From NCBI GenBank assembly GCA_965279315.1, contig OZ257145.1:2170001-2234000 (forward strand): DNA of 64,000 nt. The letters run 5' to 3'. The position numbers and the translations under genes were made by a program. Below the pieces are notes generated by a model. That model searched no databases and was not told where the DNA came from. It was given only the letters and a program-made list of their open reading frames with translations. Within the stretch, counting starts at the first letter, position 1. Each line of letters starts with the position of its first letter. The stretch is from JAPWJZ01 sp965279315. Lineage in GTDB: Bacteria; Pseudomonadota; Alphaproteobacteria; Micavibrionales; UBA2020. This document shows, piece by piece, positions 33,617 to 41,983 of this stretch.

Positions 33617-35980
33617 ATGGCTGACGAAACCAAAAAAACGAACATCGACATGGGGCCCAGCTCCGACTACCTGATCCGTGGCACTGATTACCTCGCAAAA
33701 CATCCCGAATTCAAACTGGTCGGCCGCGACCAGGACCTGAAAGAAGTCTCCAACGTCCTGATGCGCAAAGAAGCCAACAACCTGATCCTGACGGGCATGC
33801 CCGGGGTGGGTGTCTCGGCGGTCGTGATGGGGCTGCAGGCTTCCAAAGAAGACACCAACACGCCTTTCGACATCGTGGGCAAGCGTTTCTACTGGCTCGA
33901 CACCGACGCGCTGTTCGCGCTCGGCGACAGCACGAAAATCTCTGAAGCCTTCCAGAAGACCCTTGCGACCCTGAAGCGCGACCCCGATACCGTACTGGTG
34001 ATCGAAGATGCGCGCGGCTTTGTCGACGGCGCCCGCAACAACGGCAACACCAACCTGATCAACTCGCTGATGCGCGAATTGCGCAGCCCGGACCTGCAGG
34101 CGATTTTCGAAACCCGCGACACTGACCTGGCGGAAGTCCTGAAGGCGCATGCCGACCTGCGCGACCAGTTCACGCTGAAGGAAATCAAGGAACCGGAACG
34201 TGCGGTGCTGGGCGAAATCGCCCGCAGCGGCGCAACCGGCCTGGAACACTACCACGGCGTCAAAATCTCGGACGAAGCTTTGAAATCCGCGATCGACCTG
34301 ACCAACAAATACGTCATCCGCGAACTGGATGCCGCCCAGCCCAAGCGTACCTTCATGCTGCTGGAAAGCGCCCTGACCGCGCTGCGCCACAAGGCACATT
34401 CCGCCCCGATGGAACTGGATGGCCTGAACGCCACGCTGACTGCCATCGATGCGGCGCTGGCCGGCAAGGCGACGCCCGAATTCGCCGGCAAATCGGCTGA
34501 CGAGCTGACCACTATGAAGCACGAGACGGCAAGCGAGATCGCCGATGTCGAAGCATCGTGGGAAGCCCGCCAGACGAAACTGCGCAAGCTGTACAAAGAC
34601 CAGCGCAAAGGCGAGGAAGAGATCCGCGCGATCGACCGCAAGATCGAGGAAGAGCGCCTGAAACAGATCGAGGCCGGCAAGCAACTGGAGAGCAACGAGA
34701 AAGCCGGTGTTGACTCGGAAGGCGAGACCGCAACCCGCGGCCTTCAATTCAAGCTGTCGAAAAGCGGCTTCAAGGGCACGGCGGAGAACGAGTTGAACGA
34801 ACAGCGCGCCGCCTGGGTGCGTCTGGTCGCCGACAACAAGGCGCAGTTCAAGGCGATCACGGATGACGTGAACGCCAAGATCGAACTGAAGCCCGAACAT
34901 ATCCTTGGCGAATTCAGCCGCCTGTCGGGCGTTCCCGTCGCGCGTCTGGGCCAGGACGAAACCACGAAGCTGCTGAACCTCGAAAGCACCCTCGGCAAGC
35001 GCGTGTTCGGCCAGAAAGAGCCCGTGAAGGCGGTTGCCGAAGCGGTCCAGCGTGGTCGTATCGGCCTGAAGAAAGCGAACAAGCCCATCGGTTCGTTCCT
35101 GTTCCTTGGCCCGTCCGGCGTCGGCAAGACCGAATTGGCGAAGGCCTTGGCCGAAGCCCTGTTCGGCGACGAAGGTTCGTTGAAAACCTACAACATGTCT
35201 GAATACCAGGAGAAACATTCGGTCTCGACCCTGATCGGCGCGCCTCCCGGCTATGAAGGTTACGCGGATGGTGGCTTGCTCACCAACAACATGCGCCGCC
35301 AGCCTTACGTGGTGAACGTGTTCGACGAGATCGAGAAAGGCCACAAGGACGTCTATGACCTCTTCCTGCAGATTTTGGACGAGGGCAAGCTGGCGGACCG
35401 TCGCGGCATGACGGCATCCTTCGCCAACTCGATCAACATCATGACGTCCAACATCGGTGCGGAACACTTCCTCGACGAAGGCATCGATTTTGAGGAAGCC
35501 AAGAAACGCGCGCTTGCGGTTCTGTGGAACCCGGACAAGGAAAACGGCGGCTCCGGCTATCGCCCCGAATTCCTGAACCGCTTCACGGGTATCTTCTGCT
35601 TCAACCGCCTGGGCGAACCCGAGCTGATCATGATCGCCGACAAGAACCTGAAGGAGATCAACAGCTGGCTTGCCGAAAAAGACATCAAGGTGACGATGGA
35701 TGCCGAAGATATGAAGGAAATGGTCAAGAAGGAATACATCGCGCGCGGTGGCGCCCGTTCGGTGCAGAAATTCATCGAAGCGAACATCACCTCGGGTGTG
35801 ACCAAGGAAATCCTGACCAACCCTGACCGCTCCGGCGTCTTGCATGCGACCTACGACCCCGATACGCGCACCAGCAAAGTGGTGCATGAATCGGAAGAGC
35901 CGAAGGTGGCTGCGCCGCCCGCGAACGAGAACAAAACCGGCATCACCGCACCTGCGGCCGCCGCGTTCAAGAAAGGGTAA
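33617..35980 (+). CDS. Two-domain Clp/Hsp100-like AAA+ protein with inactive first ATPase site
   Basis: A 787-residue ClpA/ClpB relative. Domain 1 (about 30-230) has lost its catalytic motifs: Walker A reads GMPGVGVS (60-67) with Val66 in place of Lys, and Walker B reads VLVIED with Glu130-Asp131 reversed. A helical middle (about 310-358) may be a short M-domain. Domain 2 is intact: GPSGVGKT (498-505), VFDEIEK (Asp570-Glu571), MTSNIG sensor 1, RPEFLNR with the arginine finger near 656, and GGARS sensor 2. No Clp N-domain and no IGF/IGL ClpP-docking loop are visible, so it likely remodels proteins without ClpP. It follows the TelA-like gene. Confidence 0.88.
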   Translation: MADETKKTNIDMGPSSDYLIRGTDYLAKHPEFKLVGRDQDLKEVSNVLMRKEANNLILTGMPGVGVSAVVMGLQASKEDTNTPFDIVGKRFYWLDTDALFALGDSTKISEAFQKTLATLKRDPDTVLVIEDARGFVDGARNNGNTNLINSLMRELRSPDLQAIFETRDTDLAEVLKAHADLRDQFTLKEIKEPERAVLGEIARSGATGLEHYHGVKISDEALKSAIDLTNKYVIRELDAAQPKRTFMLLESALTALRHKAHSAPMELDGLNATLTAIDAALAGKATPEFAGKSADELTTMKHETASEIADVEASWEARQTKLRKLYKDQRKGEEEIRAIDRKIEEERLKQIEAGKQLESNEKAGVDSEGETATRGLQFKLSKSGFKGTAENELNEQRAAWVRLVADNKAQFKAITDDVNAKIELKPEHILGEFSRLSGVPVARLGQDETTKLLNLESTLGKRVFGQKEPVKAVAEAVQRGRIGLKKANKPIGSFLFLGPSGVGKTELAKALAEALFGDEGSLKTYNMSEYQEKHSVSTLIGAPPGYEGYADGGLLTNNMRRQPYVVNVFDEIEKGHKDVYDLFLQILDEGKLADRRGMTASFANSINIMTSNIGAEHFLDEGIDFEEAKKRALAVLWNPDKENGGSGYRPEFLNRFTGIFCFNRLGEPELIMIADKNLKEINSWLAEKDIKVTMDAEDMKEMVKKEYIARGGARSVQKFIEANITSGVTKEILTNPDRSGVLHATYDPDTRTSKVVHESEEPKVAAPPANENKTGITAPAAAAFKKG

Positions 35981-35993
35981 GGAAATTAGCCAA

Positions 35994-36032
35994 GAGGCGG
36001 TTTGTTATCAAAGGCTTGTAACAAACCGCCTC
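35994..36032 (+). terminator. Hairpin after the Clp-like gene
   Basis: A perfect 14-bp stem (35994-36007 with 36019-36032) and an 11-base loop, 14 bases past the stop. No strong T-run follows. Confidence 0.65.
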
Positions 36033-36045
36033 CGGCTGAAATCCC

Positions 36046-36095
36046 TTGATTTAATTTTACATATCATGTACAAGTAGAGGTACTTGGATATGATA
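36046..36095 (+). promoter_or_regulatory. Promoter overlapping a 15-bp imperfect inverted repeat
   Basis: TTGATT (36046-36051), 17 bases, TACAAG (36069-36074). The -10 lies inside an inverted repeat whose arms, 36062-36076 and 36081-36095, pair at 12 of 15 positions around GAGG. That layout suits a repressor operator in front of the membrane-protein gene at 36139. Confidence 0.55.
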
Positions 36096-36138
36096 CAAAA
36101 CCCGAAAACGGGTGAAGACATAAAAGGAATGGCACAGT

Positions 36139-37035
36139 ATGGCTGACGGTTACGATAGCGACAGAACAGACGAGATCATTCGCAGGGCGCGCGCCGCGGT
36201 AGGGCGCACAGGGCCGGTCGGTTCGAACAGCGAAGGTTCGGTCATCGGCAACACGCTGAAAGACGTCAAGGAAGGCGTCGAGAATATCAAGGCGGTGAAG
36301 GCAACCGCAGACGAAGCCAAGGGCGCATTCACGCTGGTGAAGCAGGTTGCTCTTTCGGCCTGGAGTTTCCTGAACAAGCTGTGGCCTGTACGCGCCTACA
36401 AATGGCTTGAACAAAAACTGACCACCAAGAAAGACAAGGAAACAGGGGAGCGGCGCGTGACGCGCCCCAAGATGCGCCTTGGCATGCGTCTTGCCACCGC
36501 ATTCATGCTTTCCGCCATGATCCCCGGCATGATCGGCACGCCCGCCCGCAACGTCGCGGAAGTGGGCGTCGATGGTTTCCGCATGGGCACGACGCTGCAT
36601 ACCGAAGTCGTGCGCCTGAACGATACCAAAAACTCGTCCGATAACGATAACGTCTGGACCATCACCGGCAACCGTTTCCACAACGGCGTCGAAGCCCCGA
36701 TGATCTGGAAGGTCAAGACCAGCATCCCCAATGATTTGTGGAGCCTGGCGCATACCGGCAACCCTGTATTTTATCCTGACGACGTGACCGCGCCTGTGGC
36801 ACCCGGCGCGAACGACCTTTATCGCATCACGACCTATGGCGTGCGCTGGCGCGTGGCCGACTGGCTGCAGGCTTTCCCGCAGATCGTGCATGTGGAAAAA
36901 CTGAACGCACAGGAAACGACCGATTTCAACGCCGCCGCAGCCCGCCAGGTTCAGGCAGCAGCGCAGGCACAGCAAGTGGCACAACCCGGCGCGCAAACGA
37001 CCGTACCGCAACCCGCACGTGCACCCGGCAGATAA
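36139..37035 (+). CDS. Membrane-anchored protein of the Clp/TelA-like cluster
   Basis: I do not firmly recognise this 298-residue protein. The first 110 residues are hydrophilic and charged; one hydrophobic stretch follows (LATAFMLSAMIPGMIGTP, about 116-134), then a likely periplasmic domain and a Gln/Ala/Pro-rich tail. The segment ITTYGVRWRVADWLQAFPQI recalls DUF1523, whose members end with a similar tyrosine-glycine-tryptophan-arginine stretch, but the match is faint. It stands last in the same-direction cluster with vWA-like, TelA-like and Clp-like genes, yet has its own promoter. It could be the membrane anchor of that system. Confidence 0.65.
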   Translation: MADGYDSDRTDEIIRRARAAVGRTGPVGSNSEGSVIGNTLKDVKEGVENIKAVKATADEAKGAFTLVKQVALSAWSFLNKLWPVRAYKWLEQKLTTKKDKETGERRVTRPKMRLGMRLATAFMLSAMIPGMIGTPARNVAEVGVDGFRMGTTLHTEVVRLNDTKNSSDNDNVWTITGNRFHNGVEAPMIWKVKTSIPNDLWSLAHTGNPVFYPDDVTAPVAPGANDLYRITTYGVRWRVADWLQAFPQIVHVEKLNAQETTDFNAAAARQVQAAAQAQQVAQPGAQTTVPQPARAPGR

Positions 37036-37057
37036 GTTTAGCGAAGACGACTGGACG

Positions 37058-37091
37058 AAAAAGGCCGCTCCGGAACAGGGCGGCCTTTTTT
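37058..37091 (+). terminator. Intrinsic terminator ending the cluster
   Basis: A 10-bp stem (37058-37067 with 37081-37090), a 13-base loop and a T-run. Confidence 0.85.
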
Positions 37092-37130
37092 ATTGTCTTT
37101 ATATATTATGCGGTGAGAACAGCAGTTTAA

Positions 37131-37148
37131 GAACGATTCTCATTAATA
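37131..37148 (+). promoter_or_regulatory. Possible Fur/Zur-type site before the metal exporter
   Basis: GAACGATTCTCATTAATA partly resembles the core of Fur-family operators (ATTCTCATTA). It lies 40 bases upstream of a metal exporter gene, which makes metal control plausible. The match is incomplete. Confidence 0.25.
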
Positions 37149-37188
37149 AGGGTTGTGCCTGCCTTTGCCTTTCAGGTAAATTTGCCAC

Positions 37189-38214
37189 ATGCATCAGGGC
37201 CACGATCACAAGCATGGCGAGGACTGTAACCACGGCGGGGGCGGGCAGCCTCATGCGCATGACCACAAACACGATCATGCCGGTCACGGCCATGCCGGAC
37301 ACAGCCACGGTATTGGCGGCCATCACCACCATGTTCCCAAGAATTTCGACAAGGCCTTTGCGATTGGCGCGTTCCTGAACCTGTCTTTTGTCGGGGCGGA
37401 ACTAAGCTATGGTTATCTTGCCAAATCGCTCGCGCTGATTGCGGATGCCGTACATAACTTTGCAGATGTCGTCGGCCTGCTGCTGGCATGGGGCGCTGCA
37501 TGGCTTGCGCGCCGCGCGCCGACGGATGAACGCACATTCGGTTATCGCCGTGCTTCTATCCTTGCGGCGCTGGCGAATGCCTGCACGCTGTTCTTTGCGA
37601 TTGGCGCAATCATTATCGAGGCGCTGCAGCGTTTCGCATCTCCCGCACCGTTGAATGCGCCCACCATGATCTGGGTCGCCAGCATTGGTATCGCCATCAA
37701 CTTCGGCACGGCGATGCTGTTCTGGAAGGGGCAGAAAGATGACCTGAACCTGCGCGCGGCATTCATGCACATGATCGCCGATGCCGCGATTTCGGCAGGC
37801 GTCGTTGTTGCCGGCCTGATTATCATGTTCAAGGGCTGGGTCTGGATGGATCCTGCCATCAGCCTGATCGTTTCCGTCATCATCCTGATCGGCTGCTGGG
37901 ATATCGCCAAAGAAGCATTGCATTTGTCGATGGACGGCGTCCCGAAGCACATCAACCGTCGCGGCGTCCTTGTGTACCTGCATGAACTGCCGGGCGTGAC
38001 GGGCGTGCATGACCTGCATATCTGGGCGATGAGCACGACCGAAGTTGCGCTGACCGTGCACCTGATGCGCCCGGGGGCAGGGCTGGATGACGTATTTCTC
38101 CATAAAGTCGCCCGCGACCTGCGCGAGCGTTTCCAGATCGGCCATGTGACGATCCAGATCGAAGCGGGCAATGCCAAAGACGATTGCATGCTGGCGCCCA
38201 GCGAAGTCGTCTAA
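37189..38214 (+). CDS. CDF-family zinc/cobalt/cadmium exporter
   Basis: A 341-residue inner-membrane divalent-metal:H+ antiporter of the CzcD/ZitB type. The first 48 residues are extremely His-rich (HDHKHGEDCNHG, HDHAGHGHAGHSHG), a cytoplasmic metal-binding region. Six helices follow; the transport site is ADAVHNFADV in helix 2 and HMIADAAIS in helix 5. The C-terminal cytoplasmic domain (HELPGVTGVHDLHIWAMS) is the usual dimerising metal sensor. A terminator isolates it from the preceding cluster. Confidence 0.95.
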   Translation: MHQGHDHKHGEDCNHGGGGQPHAHDHKHDHAGHGHAGHSHGIGGHHHHVPKNFDKAFAIGAFLNLSFVGAELSYGYLAKSLALIADAVHNFADVVGLLLAWGAAWLARRAPTDERTFGYRRASILAALANACTLFFAIGAIIIEALQRFASPAPLNAPTMIWVASIGIAINFGTAMLFWKGQKDDLNLRAAFMHMIADAAISAGVVVAGLIIMFKGWVWMDPAISLIVSVIILIGCWDIAKEALHLSMDGVPKHINRRGVLVYLHELPGVTGVHDLHIWAMSTTEVALTVHLMRPGAGLDDVFLHKVARDLRERFQIGHVTIQIEAGNAKDDCMLAPSEVV

Positions 38215-38301
38215 AAAATCGCCAAATATTTCAAAGAACTGGCTAAATGCGCGGCATATTTATGTATTTACGAGAAAATTACATATAGACCGTTTTCTTC
38301 G

Positions 38302-38330
38302 TTGACATTACGCCTGAAAACCGTCATTAA
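38302..38330 (+). promoter_or_regulatory. Promoter of tRNA-Asp
   Basis: TTGACA at 38302-38307, a 17-base spacer and CATTAA at 38325-38330, ending 15 bases before the tRNA. The -35 is perfect and the -10 weak. Confidence 0.55.
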
Positions 38331-38344
38331 GATGCCACTGGTAA

Positions 38345-38421
38345 GCGGGAGTAGCTCAGCTGGTTAGAGCGTCGCCCTGTCACGGCGAAGGCCGCGGGTT
38401 CAAGTCCCGTCTCTCGCGCCA
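38345..38421 (+). tRNA. tRNA-Asp (anticodon GTC)
   Basis: A 77-base gene with acceptor stem GCGGGAG / CTCTCGC, anticodon loop CTGTCAC, T-loop GGTTCAAGTCC, discriminator G as expected for tRNA-Asp, and encoded CCA at 38419-38421. Confidence 0.97.
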
Positions 38422-38572
38422 GTTCCTTTCTTTTGAAGAACGCTCTTTTTAGTGTTCAAATATCACCGAAAAACCCTTCCTTTTCAAACTTTAAGCCCTT
38501 TTATCCTGTTCGACTCAGGAGTAACATTGTTGCGCGGTGATTCCCGCATTCCGACTGTCAGAGGATAATCCT

Positions 38573-38950
38573 GTGAACATACTCGCGTCAGACCTGCTTC
38601 AGAACTACTTGCCGATTGTCATCTTTCTCGGCATTGCGACAGGCCTTGCCTGCGTTATCGTTCTGGCGTCGTTTATCGTGTCGAAGCAAAAACCGGACAG
38701 CGAAAAGCTTTCGCCATATGAATGCGGCTTCGAGGCTTTCGACGATGCGCGTTCCAAATTCGACGTGCGTTTCTATCTCGTCTCCATCCTGTTCATCATC
38801 TTCGACCTTGAAGTGGCGTTCTTGTTTCCATGGGCGATTACGCTTGGGAAGATCGGCGTTTACGGCTTCTGGTCGATGATGGCATTCCTTGGCGTGCTGA
38901 CGATCGGTTTCATTTACGAGTGGCGCAAAGGCGCCCTGGATTGGGAGTAA
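38573..38950 (+). CDS. nuoA: NADH-quinone oxidoreductase subunit A
   Basis: The first gene of the Complex I operon, a 125-residue membrane subunit at the junction of the two arms. Three helices are visible (LPIVIFLGIATGLACVIVLA, FYLVSILFIIFDLEVAFLF, and the C-terminal one), with the conserved SPYECGFEAFDDARSKFDVR loop that moves during quinone reduction. I chose GTG 38573 because AGAGGA lies seven bases upstream; a GTG at 38537 would add an unusual N-terminus. Confidence 0.95.
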   Translation: MNILASDLLQNYLPIVIFLGIATGLACVIVLASFIVSKQKPDSEKLSPYECGFEAFDDARSKFDVRFYLVSILFIIFDLEVAFLFPWAITLGKIGVYGFWSMMAFLGVLTIGFIYEWRKGALDWE

Positions 38951-38953
38951 GCT

Positions 38954-39490
38954 TTGGCAAACAACATGCAACCCATACCGCCGGGACCCGCGCAGGACGC
39001 GCTTGTAAACGCCGCGACGCAGGAACTGAACGACAAGGGCTTCCTTCTTTCAAACGTCGATAACCTGCTCGACTGGGCGCGCCGCGGATCGCTGTGGCCG
39101 ATGACCTTCGGTCTGGCCTGCTGCGGCGTTGAAATGATCCACAGTTACATGAGCCGTTACGACCTCGACCGTTTCGGCGTCATTCCGCGCCCCAGCCCGC
39201 GCCAGTCCGACGTGATGATCGTGGCCGGCACGCTCTGCAATAAAATGGCGCCTGCGCTGCGCAAGGTTTACGACCAGATGGCGGAACCGCGCTGGGTGAT
39301 CTCGATGGGGTCCTGCGCCAATGGCGGCGGGTATTACCATTATTCCTATTCCGTCGTGCGCGGCTGCGACCGCATCGTGCCGGTCGATATCTACATCCCC
39401 GGCTGCCCGCCGACCGCCGAAGCGCTGGTCTACGGCATCCTGCAGCTGCAGAAAAAAATCGCCCGCGAAGACACAAGGTTGGTGCGCTGA
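38954..39490 (+). CDS. nuoB: NADH-quinone oxidoreductase subunit B
   Basis: The 178-residue hydrophilic subunit that holds cluster N2, the last Fe-S centre before quinone. Ligands are the tandem pair in LACCGVEM (Cys56-Cys57), GSCANGGG and PGCPPTAEAL. The start appears to be TTG 38954, which has GGGAG six bases upstream; ATG 38966 has none. It overlaps nuoC by one base (TGATG). Confidence 0.95.
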   Translation: MANNMQPIPPGPAQDALVNAATQELNDKGFLLSNVDNLLDWARRGSLWPMTFGLACCGVEMIHSYMSRYDLDRFGVIPRPSPRQSDVMIVAGTLCNKMAPALRKVYDQMAEPRWVISMGSCANGGGYYHYSYSVVRGCDRIVPVDIYIPGCPPTAEALVYGILQLQKKIAREDTRLVR

Positions 39491-40152
39491 TGTCCGTAGA
39501 AAACCTCGACGCCCTCGGCGATTACATCGAAATCACGATGCAGCCCGCGATCCTGAAAAAGGAAATCGCACATGGCGAGCTGATGTTCACGATCAAACGT
39601 GAATCCCTGAAACGCTTTATTTCATTCCTGCTGAACGACGCCAATTGCGAATTCAAGCAGCTGTCGGATATCTGCGGCGCGGATTATCCCGACCGCGACG
39701 AGCGTTTTGACGTTGTTTACAACCTGCTCAGTCTGAAACACAACTTCCGCATCCGCGTGAAACTGCATACGTCGGAAAACACGCCCGTTGATTCCATCAC
39801 CAGCCTTTACAGCGCCGCCAACTGGTTCGAGCGCGAAGTCTGGGACATGTACGGCGTTTTCTTCAACGACCATCCCGACCTGCGCCGCCTGCTGACCGAT
39901 TACGGTTTTGAGGGCCACCCCTTGCGCAAAGACTTCCCGCTGACCGGTTTCGTTGAGCTGCGCTATGACGAAACGCAGAAGCGCGTGGTGTATGAACCCG
40001 TGAAACTGCAGCAGGACTTCCGCAATTTTGACTTCGTTTCCCCGTGGGAAGGCATGACGACCATGCAATTGCCGGGCGACGAAAAAGCCCGCAAGCCGAA
40101 AATCGGCGCCGACCTTCCTGCGCTGGACGAGAAAGAGAAGAAAATCGGATGA
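39490..40152 (+). CDS. nuoC: NADH-quinone oxidoreductase subunit C
   Basis: A 220-residue peripheral-arm subunit (30-kDa type) that supports the quinone site with NuoD. The signature WFEREVWDMYGVFFNDHPDL and the end GFEGHPLRKDFPLTGF are typical. nuoC and nuoD are separate genes, as in alphaproteobacteria, not fused as in E. coli. The stop overlaps nuoD by ATGA. The last 20 residues are Lys-rich. Confidence 0.95.
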   Translation: MSVENLDALGDYIEITMQPAILKKEIAHGELMFTIKRESLKRFISFLLNDANCEFKQLSDICGADYPDRDERFDVVYNLLSLKHNFRIRVKLHTSENTPVDSITSLYSAANWFEREVWDMYGVFFNDHPDLRRLLTDYGFEGHPLRKDFPLTGFVELRYDETQKRVVYEPVKLQQDFRNFDFVSPWEGMTTMQLPGDEKARKPKIGADLPALDEKEKKIG

Positions 40153-41336
40153 GCGACAGCAACGAAAACAAGATCCGCCCCTATACGATGAACTTCGGCC
40201 CGCAGCACCCGGCCGCGCACGGCGTGCTGCGCCTTGTGCTGGAGATGGACGGGGAGATTGTGGAGCGTGCCGATCCCCATATCGGCCTGCTGCATCGCGG
40301 CACCGAAAAGCTGATCGAATACAAAACCTATATGCAGGCTGTGCCGTATTTCGACCGCCTCGATTACGTCGCGCCGATGAACCAGGAGCATGCCTTCGCG
40401 CTCGCGGTTGAAAAGCTGCTGAAGATCAAGGCGCCGCCGCGTGCGCAATACATCCGCGTGCTGTTCGCCGAAATGACGCGCGTCATCAACCATATCCTGA
40501 ACATCACGACCTACGCGCTGGACGTCGGCGCGCTGACGCCCGCGCTCTGGGGTTTCGAGGAACGCGAAATCGGGATGGAATTCTATGAACGCGTCAGCGG
40601 CGCGCGCCTGCACGCAAACTATTTCCGTCCGGGTGGCGTGGCGCAGGATATGCCCGCCGGTTTGGCCGAAGACATGTATGCCTGGGCCGACAGCGTCCAG
40701 AAATTCATCAACGATATGGAAGGCCTGCTGACCAACAACCGCATCTTCAAGCAGCGTACCGTCGATATCGGTATCGTGACGAAGAAAGAGGCGCTGGATT
40801 GGGGTTTCACAGGCCCCATGCTGCGCGCTTCGGGCGTGCCGTGGGACCTGCGCAAGTCGCAGCCCTATGACGTATATTCTGAAATGAACTTCGATATCCC
40901 CACCGGCACGACGGGCGATTGCTATGCCCGCTATCTGGTGCGCGTCGAGGAAATGCGCCAGTCCTGCAAGATCATGAAGCAGGCGATCGAGAAAATGCCG
41001 CGCGGGCCTGTGTCATCTGACGACGGCAAAGTCACGCCGCCCAGCCGCGCCGAGATGAAAAACTCGATGGAAGCGCTGATCCACCACTTCAAGCTTTATA
41101 CCGAGGGGTATCACGTGCCCGCCGGTGAAACCTATACCGCCGTCGAAGCGCCCAAGGGTGAATTCGGCGTTTACCTCGTGGCCGACGGCACCAACAAGCC
41201 GTATCGCTGCCACATCCGCGCACCGGGATTTGCACATCTGCAGGGCATGGATTTCATGTCGAAAGGCCACATGCTGGCCGATGCGGTGGCAATCATCGGT
41301 TCGATGGATATCGTGTTCGGGGAGATTGACCGCTAA
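40149..41336 (+). CDS. nuoD: NADH-quinone oxidoreductase subunit D
   Basis: A 395-residue subunit (49-kDa type) lining the quinone-binding cavity. The loop with HPAAHGVLRLVLEMDGE carries the His that binds quinone; DPHIGLLHRGTEKL and FDRLDYVAPMNQEHAF follow, and the end SMDIVFGEIDR is conserved. ATG 40149 overlaps the nuoC stop. It is longer at neither end than its homologues. Confidence 0.96.
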   Translation: MSDSNENKIRPYTMNFGPQHPAAHGVLRLVLEMDGEIVERADPHIGLLHRGTEKLIEYKTYMQAVPYFDRLDYVAPMNQEHAFALAVEKLLKIKAPPRAQYIRVLFAEMTRVINHILNITTYALDVGALTPALWGFEEREIGMEFYERVSGARLHANYFRPGGVAQDMPAGLAEDMYAWADSVQKFINDMEGLLTNNRIFKQRTVDIGIVTKKEALDWGFTGPMLRASGVPWDLRKSQPYDVYSEMNFDIPTGTTGDCYARYLVRVEEMRQSCKIMKQAIEKMPRGPVSSDDGKVTPPSRAEMKNSMEALIHHFKLYTEGYHVPAGETYTAVEAPKGEFGVYLVADGTNKPYRCHIRAPGFAHLQGMDFMSKGHMLADAVAIIGSMDIVFGEIDR

Positions 41337-41983
41337 TGGCACACGCACAAAAAGTAAAATTCGAGCAGCCCAAGGAATTCAAGTTTTCACCCGAAAACAT
41401 GAAGCTGGTCGAGCACCATATCGCTAAATACCCAAAGGGCCGTCAGGCGAGCGCGGTGATGCCGATGCTCGATATCGTGCAAAAGCAGCACGATAACTGG
41501 ATCCCCGAAGCGGCGATGGAAGAAATCGCCCGCATCCTCGACATGCCGCGCATCAAGGTGTTCGAAGTCGCGACGTTCTACACGATGTACAACCTCGCGC
41601 CCAAGGGCAAGCACCACCTGCAATTCTGCACGACGACGCCGTGCTGGCTCGCCGGTTCGGGCGACGTTGTGAAGGCCTGCGAAAAACATCTGGGCATTAA
41701 GCTGGGCGAAACGACGCCGGACAACATGTTCACGATCACCGATGTGGAATGCCTCGGCGCTTGCGTCAACGCGCCCGTCATCCAGCGTAACGGCGATGAT
41801 TTCTACGAAGACCTGACGCCGGAAAACGTGATTGGCGTTCTTGACGGCTTGAAAGCGGGTAAGGAAGTGCCGAAAGGTTCGCGCACCGGCCGCCTGACAT
41901 CGCTGGGCGCACAGGGTGCGACCTGCCTGACCGATATCGCCAAGAAAACCGGCAACAAAGTCGCAGGCGAGGGGAAGAAGTAA
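41336..41983 (+). CDS. nuoE: NADH-quinone oxidoreductase subunit E
   Basis: A 215-residue thioredoxin-like subunit of the NADH dehydrogenase module carrying 2Fe-2S cluster N1a. Ligands lie in CTTTPCWLAGS and VECLGACVNAP. It forms a heterodimer with NuoF. It overlaps nuoD (TAATG) and nuoF (TAATG). The C-terminal 40 residues (TGRLTSLGAQGATCLTDIAK) form an extension common in alphaproteobacteria. Confidence 0.95.
   Translation: MAHAQKVKFEQPKEFKFSPENMKLVEHHIAKYPKGRQASAVMPMLDIVQKQHDNWIPEAAMEEIARILDMPRIKVFEVATFYTMYNLAPKGKHHLQFCTTTPCWLAGSGDVVKACEKHLGIKLGETTPDNMFTITDVECLGACVNAPVIQRNGDDFYEDLTPENVIGVLDGLKAGKEVPKGSRTGRLTSLGAQGATCLTDIAKKTGNKVAGEGKK

Noticed and set aside
33560..35887. Minus-strand open frame of 775 codons opposite the Clp-like gene
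   Set aside because: It is the antisense shadow of a clear AAA+ gene; GC-rich codon use keeps stops out. Its translation is low-complexity and shows no family motif.
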